A stretch of 64,000 nt of DNA. Origin: Epilithonimonas hungarica (GTDB taxonomy: Bacteria; Bacteroidota; Bacteroidia; Flavobacteriales; Weeksellaceae). The notes beneath the pieces were generated by a model. The model saw only the letters and a program-made list of their open reading frames with translations, ran no database searches and was not told the origin of the DNA. Where the stretch lies: NCBI RefSeq assembly GCF_900102265.1, contig NZ_FNBH01000001.1, positions 868,001 through 932,000 on the forward strand. Direction: 5' to 3'. A program made the translations under genes and the position numbers. Shown in pieces: positions 48,979 through 58,286 of this stretch (positions within the stretch are counted from its first letter, which is position 1; each line of letters begins with the position of its first letter).

Positions 48979-51212
48979 TAGATCAGATATTCTTCGATGA
49001 TCTTTCTCTGATCTTTTGCAACGTCATTGATCAATTCTAGTAATTCTTTGATGTTTTTAATTTCAGTTAGATGACTTACTGTGAAAGGCTTTCTTTCATT
49101 AGAAATGGCTTGGGATTCTAACTCTGCTTTTCTTTTTTCCAACAGATCTGTTACGTGGTCTTCTGGTTTTATGTGGCTTTCTGCTCTGGTTTTCTCATCC
49201 AGGTCTTTCTGAAATAGCAGGGAAGAGGTTCTCAACAATTCCGCAGAGATCTTGATCTTCCAGTTTTCAAAATCAATTTCCGGAAAGTCGTGACCTGTTT
49301 TCGCGTATTGGGATAATGATGCTGTATAGGCTGTGATCAAATGCGTCGTGGTCACGAATTGATGTACGGTTTCTAATTTTCTTTGCTGATTTTTCGGGTC
49401 AGAGATCATTCTTTGGAAATTGTCGGAAAGATTCGCTAGATCAATAATTGCATTTTTTCTTTTCAACCGGAAGTCTTGATCATCAAGCTCATGCTTGAGG
49501 AAATGATCCATGACCAATCGGAAATATTCCAGATTACTTTTGGATGATTTTTTCATTAAGTCGAGATTCTGGGTGTGTTCCCAAACCGGTAAGATGAAGT
49601 AAGCGACTAAAAACGTAATGACGCCGCCAATCAAAGTATCCAACAATCTATCTTTGAAAATAAGATTGACGTTGCCAGGCCTTAGAAAATTGAATGACAG
49701 AAAAATGTAAATCGTCATAAATAAAACTGCCCAAAAATAATTGGATTTTAACAGGCTGAAACAAATGATCATACTTACGAGAAGTATTGCCAAAAGCACG
49801 GATGGTTCATCTAAAAAATATAAAATTATATAAGCAATGATCGCCCCGGCCAAGGTCCCAAAAAAACGAAGAAGATTTCTGTGTTTTGTTGTGGAATAAG
49901 CAGGTTTCAGGATGGCGATAATTGTAATAAGGATCCAATAAGAATGCCCAATGCCGAGAATCTCAAACCTGGATACAATATAACCTAACAACAACGCAAT
50001 CGTTACTCTGATCGCATGACGAAAATGCCCGGATTTAAGAGAAAAATTAGATAAGAAAACTTTGTGATTAAGCTGTTCTTCTTTTGGTAAGAATTTGGAA
50101 TAATCCAATCCTGTGGATAAACTTTTTGCCAGTTTTACATCTTGGGAATTAACTTTCAGAATGGTATTAACTTCGTCGGTAATTTCAGTGATCCTCATCA
50201 AAACCTGACGTAGCATCATAAAATCTTCCAGAGTTTCTGAAGAAAATCTTTGAGAACGATGCTCAAAAAACTCATCGTAGATCTTTTTCAGCTCTTCGTC
50301 AAAATTTGTGGTCTGTTTGTATGACAGACCACTTTGCAGAGATATTCCGAGATTGGTGATCTCGTCCGCCATCAGCATCAGATAATAATGGATGTTTTGA
50401 ATCAGTTTTGTATCTCCAAAGACTTGATTCATCCTTTTGTAATCGTTTTCCGAGGTTAACAATTTATCATAGAGATCGACAGAATTGAGGAACATCAACA
50501 TAAGGATCCTGCTTTGTGTCGTAGATTCGTTAACGATTTTTCTGGTTTTAAAAACAATTTCCCGGGTGTCTTCCTGATGGTTCTTTATTTTGATCTGTTG
50601 AGAGATCAATTGATTTAATAATGAATCAAAATCCGGATCTTTTGTATAATATTTGGCTTTGATCCTGAGATAGTCTGCCAGTTCCAAGTAGTTTTCTCCA
50701 ACAACCTGACTTGCCAGTTTATAAGGTTGTAATGTAGAGACCACCATGAATACTATAAAAAACCAAAAACAACCTAAGAAGAATATAAAAGAGCTTCTGA
50801 AAATATCATCGCCTGTAAGATGTCCATCAATAAAGATACTTAGAACAACAAGCGCCAAAGAACCGAATGTTGCCAATCGTAATCCGTAAACACCAATCAT
50901 CGAAAAGAAGAATCCACAAAGAACAATCTCCAAATAAACTGCAATTGGGAAATCTTTGATAATACTTGCGAATAAAGCGATCAGAAAGAAAGAAAATATG
51001 GATAATAATAAAGTATTCCTTCTTCTGATAAAAGGTCCTGGCTGGTCTGTAAGTCCAACAAAACTGGTTCCGAGTGGAAATAGAAAATATTCTTTCAATA
51101 ATCCGAACTGTGCCAAAATAATACTGGGAATTACAATTGCCAAAGCAATCCTTGCCCCGGAATAGATGTACTGGCTCGTCAAAAATTTTTTGAGTTCGGA
51201 ACTATAGTTCAT
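48954..51212 (-). CDS. FUSC-family (YccS-like) inner-membrane transporter
   Basis: A 752-residue protein with two membrane halves separated by a long cytoplasmic helical domain. First half: GARIALAIVIPSIILAQFGL, AVYLEIVLCGFFFSMIGVYG, FIFFLGCFWFFIVFMV. Second half: ALLLGYIVSRFEILGIGHSY, WILITIIAILKPAYSTTKHR (the family motif) and FFGTLAGAIIAYIILYF. It resembles YccS/YhfK and aromatic-acid exporters; the substrate is unknown. It ends within the convergent phosphopantetheinyl transferase gene. Confidence 0.9.
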   Translation of the reverse strand: MNYSSELKKFLTSQYIYSGARIALAIVIPSIILAQFGLLKEYFLFPLGTSFVGLTDQPGPFIRRRNTLLLSIFSFFLIALFASIIKDFPIAVYLEIVLCGFFFSMIGVYGLRLATFGSLALVVLSIFIDGHLTGDDIFRSSFIFFLGCFWFFIVFMVVSTLQPYKLASQVVGENYLELADYLRIKAKYYTKDPDFDSLLNQLISQQIKIKNHQEDTREIVFKTRKIVNESTTQSRILMLMFLNSVDLYDKLLTSENDYKRMNQVFGDTKLIQNIHYYLMLMADEITNLGISLQSGLSYKQTTNFDEELKKIYDEFFEHRSQRFSSETLEDFMMLRQVLMRITEITDEVNTILKVNSQDVKLAKSLSTGLDYSKFLPKEEQLNHKVFLSNFSLKSGHFRHAIRVTIALLLGYIVSRFEILGIGHSYWILITIIAILKPAYSTTKHRNLLRFFGTLAGAIIAYIILYFLDEPSVLLAILLVSMIICFSLLKSNYFWAVLFMTIYIFLSFNFLRPGNVNLIFKDRLLDTLIGGVITFLVAYFILPVWEHTQNLDLMKKSSKSNLEYFRLVMDHFLKHELDDQDFRLKRKNAIIDLANLSDNFQRMISDPKNQQRKLETVHQFVTTTHLITAYTASLSQYAKTGHDFPEIDFENWKIKISAELLRTSSLLFQKDLDEKTRAESHIKPEDHVTDLLEKRKAELESQAISNERKPFTVSHLTEIKNIKELLELINDVAKDQRKIIEEYLIYQSTIAKQ

Positions 51213-51229
51213 ACTACAAATTTAAAAAT

Positions 51230-51258
51230 AAAATGCCTCTTATGAGAAGAGGCATTTT
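51230..51258 (-). terminator. Terminator of the porU-porV unit
   Basis: Perfect 12-bp stem AAAATGCCTCTT / AAGAGGCATTTT with loop ATGAG; further T after A on the minus strand; 25 bases after the porV stop. Confidence 0.92.
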
Positions 51259-51283
51259 AAAAAATATAGTTAATAAAATAATA

Positions 51284-52417
51284 TTAATAATCTGTTGCGT
51301 TATAAGTTTCGCTACCAATGTTCCAGGTCAAACCAAATCTAAGCGTATTATCCAAGGCCGAATTGATCTTAGACGTATTGATAAGATAAGAAAGGTCTAA
51401 TCCAAATGAGGCATACTTGAACCCAACACCCACGGTTGCATATTGTCTGGCACCTTGTTCCGGTGCTTCTGTGAAATAACCGGCTCTTAAAGCAAAAGTT
51501 TCATCATACGAGTATTCCGCAGCTCCGCTGAACATGATACTTTTCTTATTACTGAATGATTTTCCGATTCCTTCCATTACACCAACATTTGGAACTTGTC
51601 CAGTGGTTTCATCCGGACCAGGCACCAATATCTTAGAAGCTTCTCCACTTAAACTGAATCTGTTCTGATCATCTATTAGCAGGTCATAGCCAAGACCTAA
51701 TCTTGCCATTGTAGGAAGATAGGATCTAGATTCTTCATCACCCGTGTAATCTAGTTTTGGACCTAAGTTCTGTACTGCCCAACCTGCTTTTACACGACCT
51801 TCATAACCGCTGATACTTTCATGCTTTGGAGACATAAAGTATCCCGAAACATCTACAGCGAATGTATTAGCTGGTTTCAGCGTTCCGTCTGTAGACCCAA
51901 AGTTTCCTCCTAGATCTGACCTGATGAATCGCCCGGTAACTGCCATGGAGTAAGTGTCCGTTAATTTCAGACCATAGGCAAGGTCGATAGAGAATTCATT
52001 TGGTTTTGATGTTCCCATTTGTTGCACGTCATTTCCTACAATACTTGTAAGATCAACTTCCCCCATATTGAAATAGTAGATACTCGCACTAAGTGTAGAT
52101 CTTTCCTCGTCTCCTAAAAATGTATAGAATGATCCGTAAAGTAAGAATACATCGCTGGTAAGCTTACTCATATATGGAGTATAGTTAACACCGAATCCTG
52201 AAGATACTTTTGCAAAAGGATATTTTGCAGCATTCCAAAATTGTGAGAATACATCGGTAGATGTGACCACCCCTTGGTCACCCATACCACCAGCTCTTGC
52301 ATCTGGAGAAATTCTCAGAAATGGAGCACCTGTCAATACAGGTTGGACGTTTTGAGAAAAAGCAAAGGCAGATACGCCAATTCCTAATCCTAAAAATAAT
52401 CTTTTTGTTAAATTCAT
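51284..52417 (-). CDS. porV: Type IX secretion outer-membrane protein PorV (LptO)
   Basis: PorV is a FadL-like outer-membrane barrel that receives type IX cargo from the translocon and delivers it to the PorU attachment complex. The 377 residues begin with a signal peptide (LGIGVSAFAFSQ), then FLRISPDARAGGMGDQGVVT and DVFSQFWNAAKYPFA, both PorV hallmarks. Barrel strands follow to the end (RFGLTWNIGSETYNATDY). It begins 41 bases after porU on the same strand. porU-porV next to gldJ is the usual order in Flavobacteriia. Confidence 0.95.
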   Translation of the reverse strand: MNLTKRLFLGLGIGVSAFAFSQNVQPVLTGAPFLRISPDARAGGMGDQGVVTSTDVFSQFWNAAKYPFAKVSSGFGVNYTPYMSKLTSDVFLLYGSFYTFLGDEERSTLSASIYYFNMGEVDLTSIVGNDVQQMGTSKPNEFSIDLAYGLKLTDTYSMAVTGRFIRSDLGGNFGSTDGTLKPANTFAVDVSGYFMSPKHESISGYEGRVKAGWAVQNLGPKLDYTGDEESRSYLPTMARLGLGYDLLIDDQNRFSLSGEASKILVPGPDETTGQVPNVGVMEGIGKSFSNKKSIMFSGAAEYSYDETFALRAGYFTEAPEQGARQYATVGVGFKYASFGLDLSYLINTSKINSALDNTLRFGLTWNIGSETYNATDY

Positions 52418-52458
52418 TTTTGCTCTTTTAAGGTAAAATTTACCGATATATTATGTTT

Positions 52459-55400
52459 TTATTTTAATAATACCATTTTTTCCACAGCCGTTGCACTTCC
52501 GGAACATTTTTCCTGATTCTGGCTGCGTGCAAATATCTTAAAAATATACGTACCTTTTGCAACAGTATCACCAAAATCATCTTTTCCGTCCCATTCTATT
52601 GCCTGTCTTGGCGTTCTGAAGCCTTGTAAAAATGGTTCTGCTGAGATACTTGTGGACAAGGTCCTCACGACTTTCCCTGTAATTGTATAGATCTGGACAT
52701 TCACATCTAATATGTCATCACAGTTATGCTCGAACTGGACATAAGTTTTATTAGTAAAAGGATTTGGCCAGTTAAGTAGTCTGTTCACAACTAATTTTTG
52801 GTCGGCCTCATCTTTTACTACAAAGTTTAACGTAGAGGTTGTAGAATTATTGTTGATGTCCCAAACTTTAAAGGTCAATTGATGTTCGCCGGGAGTCAAA
52901 CTTTTTAAAGGGAAGGTTACTGATCCTTTTTGATAATCCTGCAAGTCTCCATATTTACACCCATTGTTATCACCTGAAATAAAATAGTCATTAATAGCAG
53001 TCGTATTTACCACATCACCGTCTAGAACAAATGTAATGTCATGTCCAATTCCCGCTCCTGTAGAATTGATTCCCATATTATCTCTAACACAGGCAAGCAA
53101 CATTGGGTTTTGGTCTGTTATACCTCCGTTGGCAAAATTAATATTGTTCATATAAAGATTGACCAAAGGTGCTTCAGAGTCATTGATACCATCTGGGTTT
53201 ATGCCTCCTACGGTTTGGATCTGATTGTTAAATACATCGTACGCACTTGCTTTCTTATCTTCGAAGTTTTCAGCATATACAAGAATTCTACCGCTTCCCA
53301 ATTCGTAATTGATATCTTTTGGTACATAGAATTCTACTGAAAAATTGCCATCATTGACTTGGCCGGAAGCTTTTACGATAGCACTTGGCTCTTCGGTAAA
53401 TTTCATTACCATTGGAACCGAACCGGGATCTACATTATCATTGTTCAGTGTACTTTTTTCAATTTTTTTATCAAAGATATTGACTACAACACGCCCTTTA
53501 AAAGTATTGTCTAATGTTCCATTGGCTTTTAGGACACGCCCTTTGACTTTAACAAAGTCTAATGCTCTTATTTGGTTTGGGACGGGGGTTTCTATTTCAT
53601 CTATTTGAAGTAATCTCTTGGGTCTGCTCAGCTTCATGGCGGGATCCCCTAAAAAATTAACTCTAAGACTATTGACATCAGATCCATATCCGGAAGTAGT
53701 GAAAAAGTCCCTTTTCGCAGCAAGATGTGCATCTCCAATAGTAGTGAAATCGTCAGTCGTAGGGTTTACTTTGAACAAGTTCTTTATGAAAAGTGGAGTG
53801 ATCTTTCTTCCATAATCTACAGAAATGGCACGACTGGAAGTAATTAGTGTAGCTGCACCGCCGGTAGTATGTTTTATCATTTGTTCGCCTACAGAATTAG
53901 TAGTGGGTTCATCCCAAAGCGTAAACTCACATGTTATGGTAGAGACAAGGGGAAATCTACTGTAAACAGAAGAGAAATTATTAAAGCCCTGAACTTCTGT
54001 AGAGGTCAGTACTCTTTCTTGCGCCCATCCATTGATGCCACCATGTCCAAAGTAAAACAAAAATAAACTGTTGCCAATGTCATTTGTAATGGCTTGATTC
54101 ACTTGTGGGTATCTCTGTCCACCTGCACTTGTTACAGCTGGGAAAGCGTCTAGATAAAGTTTTTTGATATTGTATTCTGGTTTATTGGTAGCTGTGAAGT
54201 TCTGAGTTATAGCATAGTCAACCAGATAATGGAATGGACCAGGTATTCCGGCTGGTGTACCGGCGCCCTCATAATCATCATCAGCTACGTAATCCATTTT
54301 CATTCGCCATTCTCCAAAAGGATTGGTTTGTCCAGGCAGATCATTGTAATAGGCAAGTGTCTTATCTATCATGACCTTGGCCTCTTGTACATTGTCTGCG
54401 GGTAATCTCCCAATAGGAAGATCGGGTAAAAATTGACTAATATTGAACGTTGTGTTGGAAGAGACTGTTTGTTTACTGGTCAAAACAAAATAGTCATCCG
54501 TTACATAAGAATTTTTTACATCCGCACTGCTTTCACTTTGGTAGCTAGGTATCACGTCAGTATTATTCGCGATACGGTTTTTGTAGTCGTATGATGTATC
54601 GCCTATCAGAAGAACATACTTTAATGGGTGCGCAGGTGTGTTCAATTTGGTAATGAAATCCCTAATCGCCGTAATGTCTTTTCCGCCACTACTGAACTCA
54701 TTATATATTTTATTTACGTCTACAATTTGAGCATTATATCCATTTTTTGATTGATGATGGGTTGCCAGCCTTTGTGCCTGGCTAAAATATGCTGGCTGGG
54801 TAATAATAAGATAGTCAACATTAGTAAGAGCAGACAGGTCTTGATTATCTATCCTGCCAACAAAGCTAGGTTCGAAAGCAGCAGAGTTTTTAAAGGCAGT
54901 AAACTCATTGTTGAAGTTTAGGCTACTTGCCAGATATCCAAAATTAAAGGTTGAGTTTTGTGAATTTTTGTTAGTTACTTTTTTAGGGTTTGTAACGTCA
55001 GAAACGTCCCATATTTGTTCTATGTTAGATGCGTTGGCTACAGAAAAACCATATAAACTATTGCTTCCTTCTGCAATTCCAAAATCTCTAAAATTCATTT
55101 GAGAATCATTATAACTTAGATCCTCCTTGTATTGTACCTCTGCATAATCAAAATAAAAGACACCATTTGGATTTGCACTTGTATTGGGAGTGTATTTGAA
55201 TTTAATGCTATTTCCAGTTTGGTTCGTTAACGTTCCAAAATGTTTCTCAGTATCAAAATTATTATCTGTCCCTACTACAGATTGCTCAGTCGAATTTCCG
55301 TTTACATCAATGTTTATCCGTGCCAACTGTGCATTGAAACCGATAGTTTGTGTCCTGAAAAGTATGGCATCACTTGCTCTCATTGGACTTCTTGTCGTAA

Positions 55401-56433
55401 ATGTAATTTCTCTACTTCCGGATATGGCATCACCAGTCCAAATTCTACCTAATTTTACAAGATTGAATTTTTCTTCGTTGATGTACTGATAATCATCATA
55501 TCTTGTGATCAAGGTAGTTGGAAGTGTGCTGTCAACTGTCTGTACTCTTTTGCCTGGGCCAAGGTCAAAGTTTATAAAATAATATGAATAGTCATCATAA
55601 ATATTCACGAAATTATTTGATGGATCTGATCTGTATTCCTTTCTTTTAAATCCTTTACCATTATTTGTATTGAATAAATTATATCCATTTGGTCCTTGTG
55701 CATAAAATAATGCATAATCATTATCGTTCCATACGCCATCATCTTCTCCCACTACTTGTATGGCATCTTCTTGCAAAGCACCATATCGCCCATCTTGGTT
55801 ATACTCTGGTAATGCCAATCCTCCATTTCCGTAAATTCTGAAATTCTTAGGATTGATGCCATTGGGATTGATACCATTTTGTTGTAAAAATTGTTTGGTG
55901 ATTTTGAAGATACCGCTTTTATTTACTTTTATTTTATAAAAAGTACCTGATTTTAAAGGGTTTTCGGTTGTTCCGTACTTTAGATCCCCAATTTTATCCG
56001 TTTCTGAAATTCTCTTATTGGTTTGAGTAATATTGAAGGAAACCAATTTATATATCTTATTATTTTCAGATTTTATAGTTTCTATAAGAATATTGGCATT
56101 CTCAGAGTTTTCAGAATTATTGAAAAAATAGGCTATACTGATCTTTGGAGATGAGGAAACCGAATTTATGTTCAGGTCACCTTTATCTTTTGCAGGTAAC
56201 TCTTGCCACTGCAACTGATCTATATTGATCTGATTATTGGTCTTAAAATTAAAACCAGCAAAAACGGTATTGTTTTCTATTTGATGATTGTAATTGGTAA
56301 AAAAAGGATAACTTAGTTTCTCGGACTCTCCGCGGTCTATCTGTTTGAGGCCTTCCCAGTTGAGGACTACTTTTTGAGCGAACCCGGACATAGAAAGAAA
56401 ACACAAAGCAATAATATAGAATTTGAATTTCAT
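52459..56433 (-). CDS. porU: Type IX secretion C-terminal signal peptidase PorU
   Basis: PorU removes the C-terminal sorting signal of cargo proteins at the cell surface and attaches some of them to lipopolysaccharide. This 1324-residue form has a signal peptide (IIALCFLSMSGFAQ), a long beta-rich N-terminal part, and a gingipain-like C25 peptidase domain with His797 in FYFGHGGINGW and Cys835 in VSTITCEFTLWDEP. An FlgD-like C-terminal domain follows (LNWPNPFTNKTYVQFEHN, AIEWDGKDDFGDTVAKGTYI). The ATG at 56433 is used; a TTG one codon earlier is less likely. It is divergent from gldJ. Confidence 0.95.
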   Translation of the reverse strand: MKFKFYIIALCFLSMSGFAQKVVLNWEGLKQIDRGESEKLSYPFFTNYNHQIENNTVFAGFNFKTNNQINIDQLQWQELPAKDKGDLNINSVSSSPKISIAYFFNNSENSENANILIETIKSENNKIYKLVSFNITQTNKRISETDKIGDLKYGTTENPLKSGTFYKIKVNKSGIFKITKQFLQQNGINPNGINPKNFRIYGNGGLALPEYNQDGRYGALQEDAIQVVGEDDGVWNDNDYALFYAQGPNGYNLFNTNNGKGFKRKEYRSDPSNNFVNIYDDYSYYFINFDLGPGKRVQTVDSTLPTTLITRYDDYQYINEEKFNLVKLGRIWTGDAISGSREITFTTRSPMRASDAILFRTQTIGFNAQLARINIDVNGNSTEQSVVGTDNNFDTEKHFGTLTNQTGNSIKFKYTPNTSANPNGVFYFDYAEVQYKEDLSYNDSQMNFRDFGIAEGSNSLYGFSVANASNIEQIWDVSDVTNPKKVTNKNSQNSTFNFGYLASSLNFNNEFTAFKNSAAFEPSFVGRIDNQDLSALTNVDYLIITQPAYFSQAQRLATHHQSKNGYNAQIVDVNKIYNEFSSGGKDITAIRDFITKLNTPAHPLKYVLLIGDTSYDYKNRIANNTDVIPSYQSESSADVKNSYVTDDYFVLTSKQTVSSNTTFNISQFLPDLPIGRLPADNVQEAKVMIDKTLAYYNDLPGQTNPFGEWRMKMDYVADDDYEGAGTPAGIPGPFHYLVDYAITQNFTATNKPEYNIKKLYLDAFPAVTSAGGQRYPQVNQAITNDIGNSLFLFYFGHGGINGWAQERVLTSTEVQGFNNFSSVYSRFPLVSTITCEFTLWDEPTTNSVGEQMIKHTTGGAATLITSSRAISVDYGRKITPLFIKNLFKVNPTTDDFTTIGDAHLAAKRDFFTTSGYGSDVNSLRVNFLGDPAMKLSRPKRLLQIDEIETPVPNQIRALDFVKVKGRVLKANGTLDNTFKGRVVVNIFDKKIEKSTLNNDNVDPGSVPMVMKFTEEPSAIVKASGQVNDGNFSVEFYVPKDINYELGSGRILVYAENFEDKKASAYDVFNNQIQTVGGINPDGINDSEAPLVNLYMNNINFANGGITDQNPMLLACVRDNMGINSTGAGIGHDITFVLDGDVVNTTAINDYFISGDNNGCKYGDLQDYQKGSVTFPLKSLTPGEHQLTFKVWDINNNSTTSTLNFVVKDEADQKLVVNRLLNWPNPFTNKTYVQFEHNCDDILDVNVQIYTITGKVVRTLSTSISAEPFLQGFRTPRQAIEWDGKDDFGDTVAKGTYIFKIFARSQNQEKCSGSATAVEKMVLLK

Positions 56434-56593
56434 CAATGATATTTTATTTAAGATTACAAAATAAACGATTTTTTTAAAAAAATGGTATATAATAAAATTA
56501 ATTTAATTGCGTTTTATCAAAAAAAGGCAAACAATATTTGATTAATTAAAGAATTTATTTTTTCTTTGTACTTTGAAAATTTCTACATCAATT

Positions 56594-58204
56594 ATGAAAA
56601 AAACCAAACTGTTTTCGATAGTTACTTTAAGCGCCACAATTCTACTGGTAAGCTGTGGGGGAGGAGGCAACTCCAAGAATGCAAAGCCTGGCGGAAGCGG
56701 ATTTGTAAGCAAGACCGGTTGGAAACCCAATGATAAAAATGGTTGGGCTTTTTCAGGAAAAGAACAAAAGGCAAAGGCATTGCCGGGGATGGTCTATGTA
56801 GAAGGTGGAACTTTTACAATGGGCTTAGTGGCTGACAATGTAATGCATGATTGGAATAATACACCAAGAAGAATGCAGGTTAGCTCTTTCTATTTGGGTG
56901 ATACAGAAATTACCAATTATGAATATAGATCATATGTCACTTGGCTAAGATTAGTATTCCCTTCATCAGACCCTAATTTTAAGAACATCCAAGTTGGTGC
57001 TTTACCAGATACTTTGGTTTGGAATAATAAGCTTTCTCGTAACGATTATGCTGAAACTTACTTCCGCTCTCCAGAATATGACTACTATCCTGTTGTAGGT
57101 GTCTCTTGGTTGCAGGCTACAAAATATTGTGACTGGCTTACAGACAGAGCTAATGAAAAAGCATTGATGAATCAGGGTGTCATTGCCAAAGATCTTTACA
57201 GCGCTGATAAAGGTTCAACGGCTGGAGCTACGTTCAATATGGACAAATTCAAATCTGGTGACCCTGAATTGGATTCTTACATAGATAAGCAAAAGCTTCA
57301 GAAGAGAACAGGCATCAAAACTACTAATGAGAAAATCATTGCTGCTAACAGAGGTGCAACATCTGGTCTTGTAGAAAAATTCAGACTTCCGACAGAGGTA
57401 GAGTGGGAATTTGCGGCATTAGGTCTTCAAAAACAAAGAGAATATAACAATTATCTAGGTAAAAATACAGAGATTTCTAACCTGAAAGGTAAAAAAGGAA
57501 GAAATAGAGGTATGTACTTGGAAAACTTCAAGATTGGTAGAGGAGATTACTCCGGTGTTGCTGGTTGGAAAAACGATGGCGCACCTACAACTGCTGATGT
57601 GAAACAATATCCTTCTAATGATCTTGGACTTTATGGTATGTATGGTAACGTTGCAGAATGGGTAGCTGATATCTACAGACCAATGATAGATGAAGAATTT
57701 AGCGACTTTAATTACTATAGAGGGAACGTAGTAACACAGCCTGTAAGAAATGAGGACGGAACATACAAGAAAATAGATAATACGAGCATCAAGTATGACA
57801 CTCTTGCTGATGGCCGTGTGGTTTATAGAGGATTACCAGGTGAGTTCGAGAGAAAAACCCTTGAGGATAACAGCAATTATAGAGATGGAGATTATCAGTC
57901 TTCACTTGACGCTGGAGGAACGCCACCTAGTGATAGCGCAGAGTTTAATATGTATAATTCTGTTAAACCAAAATTCATTGTCAATAAAGATGGAAGTGTA
58001 GTTCTTGAAAAAGATAAAGCTAAAGTTACTTCACAAATATCAGATTATGTCAGAGTGGTGAAAGGTGGTTCTTGGTTAGATTCAGCTTATTGGTTGGATC
58101 CGGGACAAAGAAGATTCAAAAATCAAACAAAAGGTTACGGCTGGATAGGTTTCCGTGTAGCACAAGATGCTAAGAATAGCAAAAAGGCACGTACAAAAAG
58201 ATAA
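56594..58204 (+). CDS. gldJ: Gliding motility lipoprotein GldJ
   Basis: GldJ is required for gliding and stabilises the type IX machinery, including GldK. The lipobox ILLVSC puts the lipid anchor at Cys21, followed by a Gly run. The body is an FGE/SUMF1-like domain: MVYVEGGTFTMGLVADN, VSSFYLGDTEITNYEYRSYV, YPVVGVSWLQATKYCDWL, FRLPTEVEWEFAALG, LGLYGMYGNVAEWVADIYRP and VVKGGSWLDSAYWLDPGQRR. The region between residues 190 and 260 is a GldJ-type insertion. The basic C-terminus is SKKARTKR. ATG 56594 gives the signal peptide; TTG 56573 does not improve it. It is divergent from porU and has its own terminator. Confidence 0.96.
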   Translation: MKKTKLFSIVTLSATILLVSCGGGGNSKNAKPGGSGFVSKTGWKPNDKNGWAFSGKEQKAKALPGMVYVEGGTFTMGLVADNVMHDWNNTPRRMQVSSFYLGDTEITNYEYRSYVTWLRLVFPSSDPNFKNIQVGALPDTLVWNNKLSRNDYAETYFRSPEYDYYPVVGVSWLQATKYCDWLTDRANEKALMNQGVIAKDLYSADKGSTAGATFNMDKFKSGDPELDSYIDKQKLQKRTGIKTTNEKIIAANRGATSGLVEKFRLPTEVEWEFAALGLQKQREYNNYLGKNTEISNLKGKKGRNRGMYLENFKIGRGDYSGVAGWKNDGAPTTADVKQYPSNDLGLYGMYGNVAEWVADIYRPMIDEEFSDFNYYRGNVVTQPVRNEDGTYKKIDNTSIKYDTLADGRVVYRGLPGEFERKTLEDNSNYRDGDYQSSLDAGGTPPSDSAEFNMYNSVKPKFIVNKDGSVVLEKDKAKVTSQISDYVRVVKGGSWLDSAYWLDPGQRRFKNQTKGYGWIGFRVAQDAKNSKKARTKR

Positions 58205-58221
58205 TTGATATAATATCAGAT

Positions 58222-58251
58222 AAAAAACAGCAGAATTTCCTGCTGTTTTTT
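58222..58251 (+). terminator. Terminator of gldJ
   Basis: AAAACAGCAG / CTGCTGTTTT stem with loop AATTTC and a T run, 17 bases after the stop. Its T run supplies the -33 TTTG of the murF promoter. Confidence 0.92.
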
Positions 58252-58282
58252 GTTTTTATATAGAAGCATTTTAATATTTTTG
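58249..58282 (+). promoter_or_regulatory. murF promoter (TTTG, 22 bases, TATTTTTG), nearly leaderless
   Basis: TTTG at 58249-58252 and an exact TAnnTTTG at 58275-58282. The murF start codon is at 58287, four bases after the -7 box, so the transcript would begin at or next to the ATG. Confidence 0.6.
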
Positions 58283-58286
58283 AACC

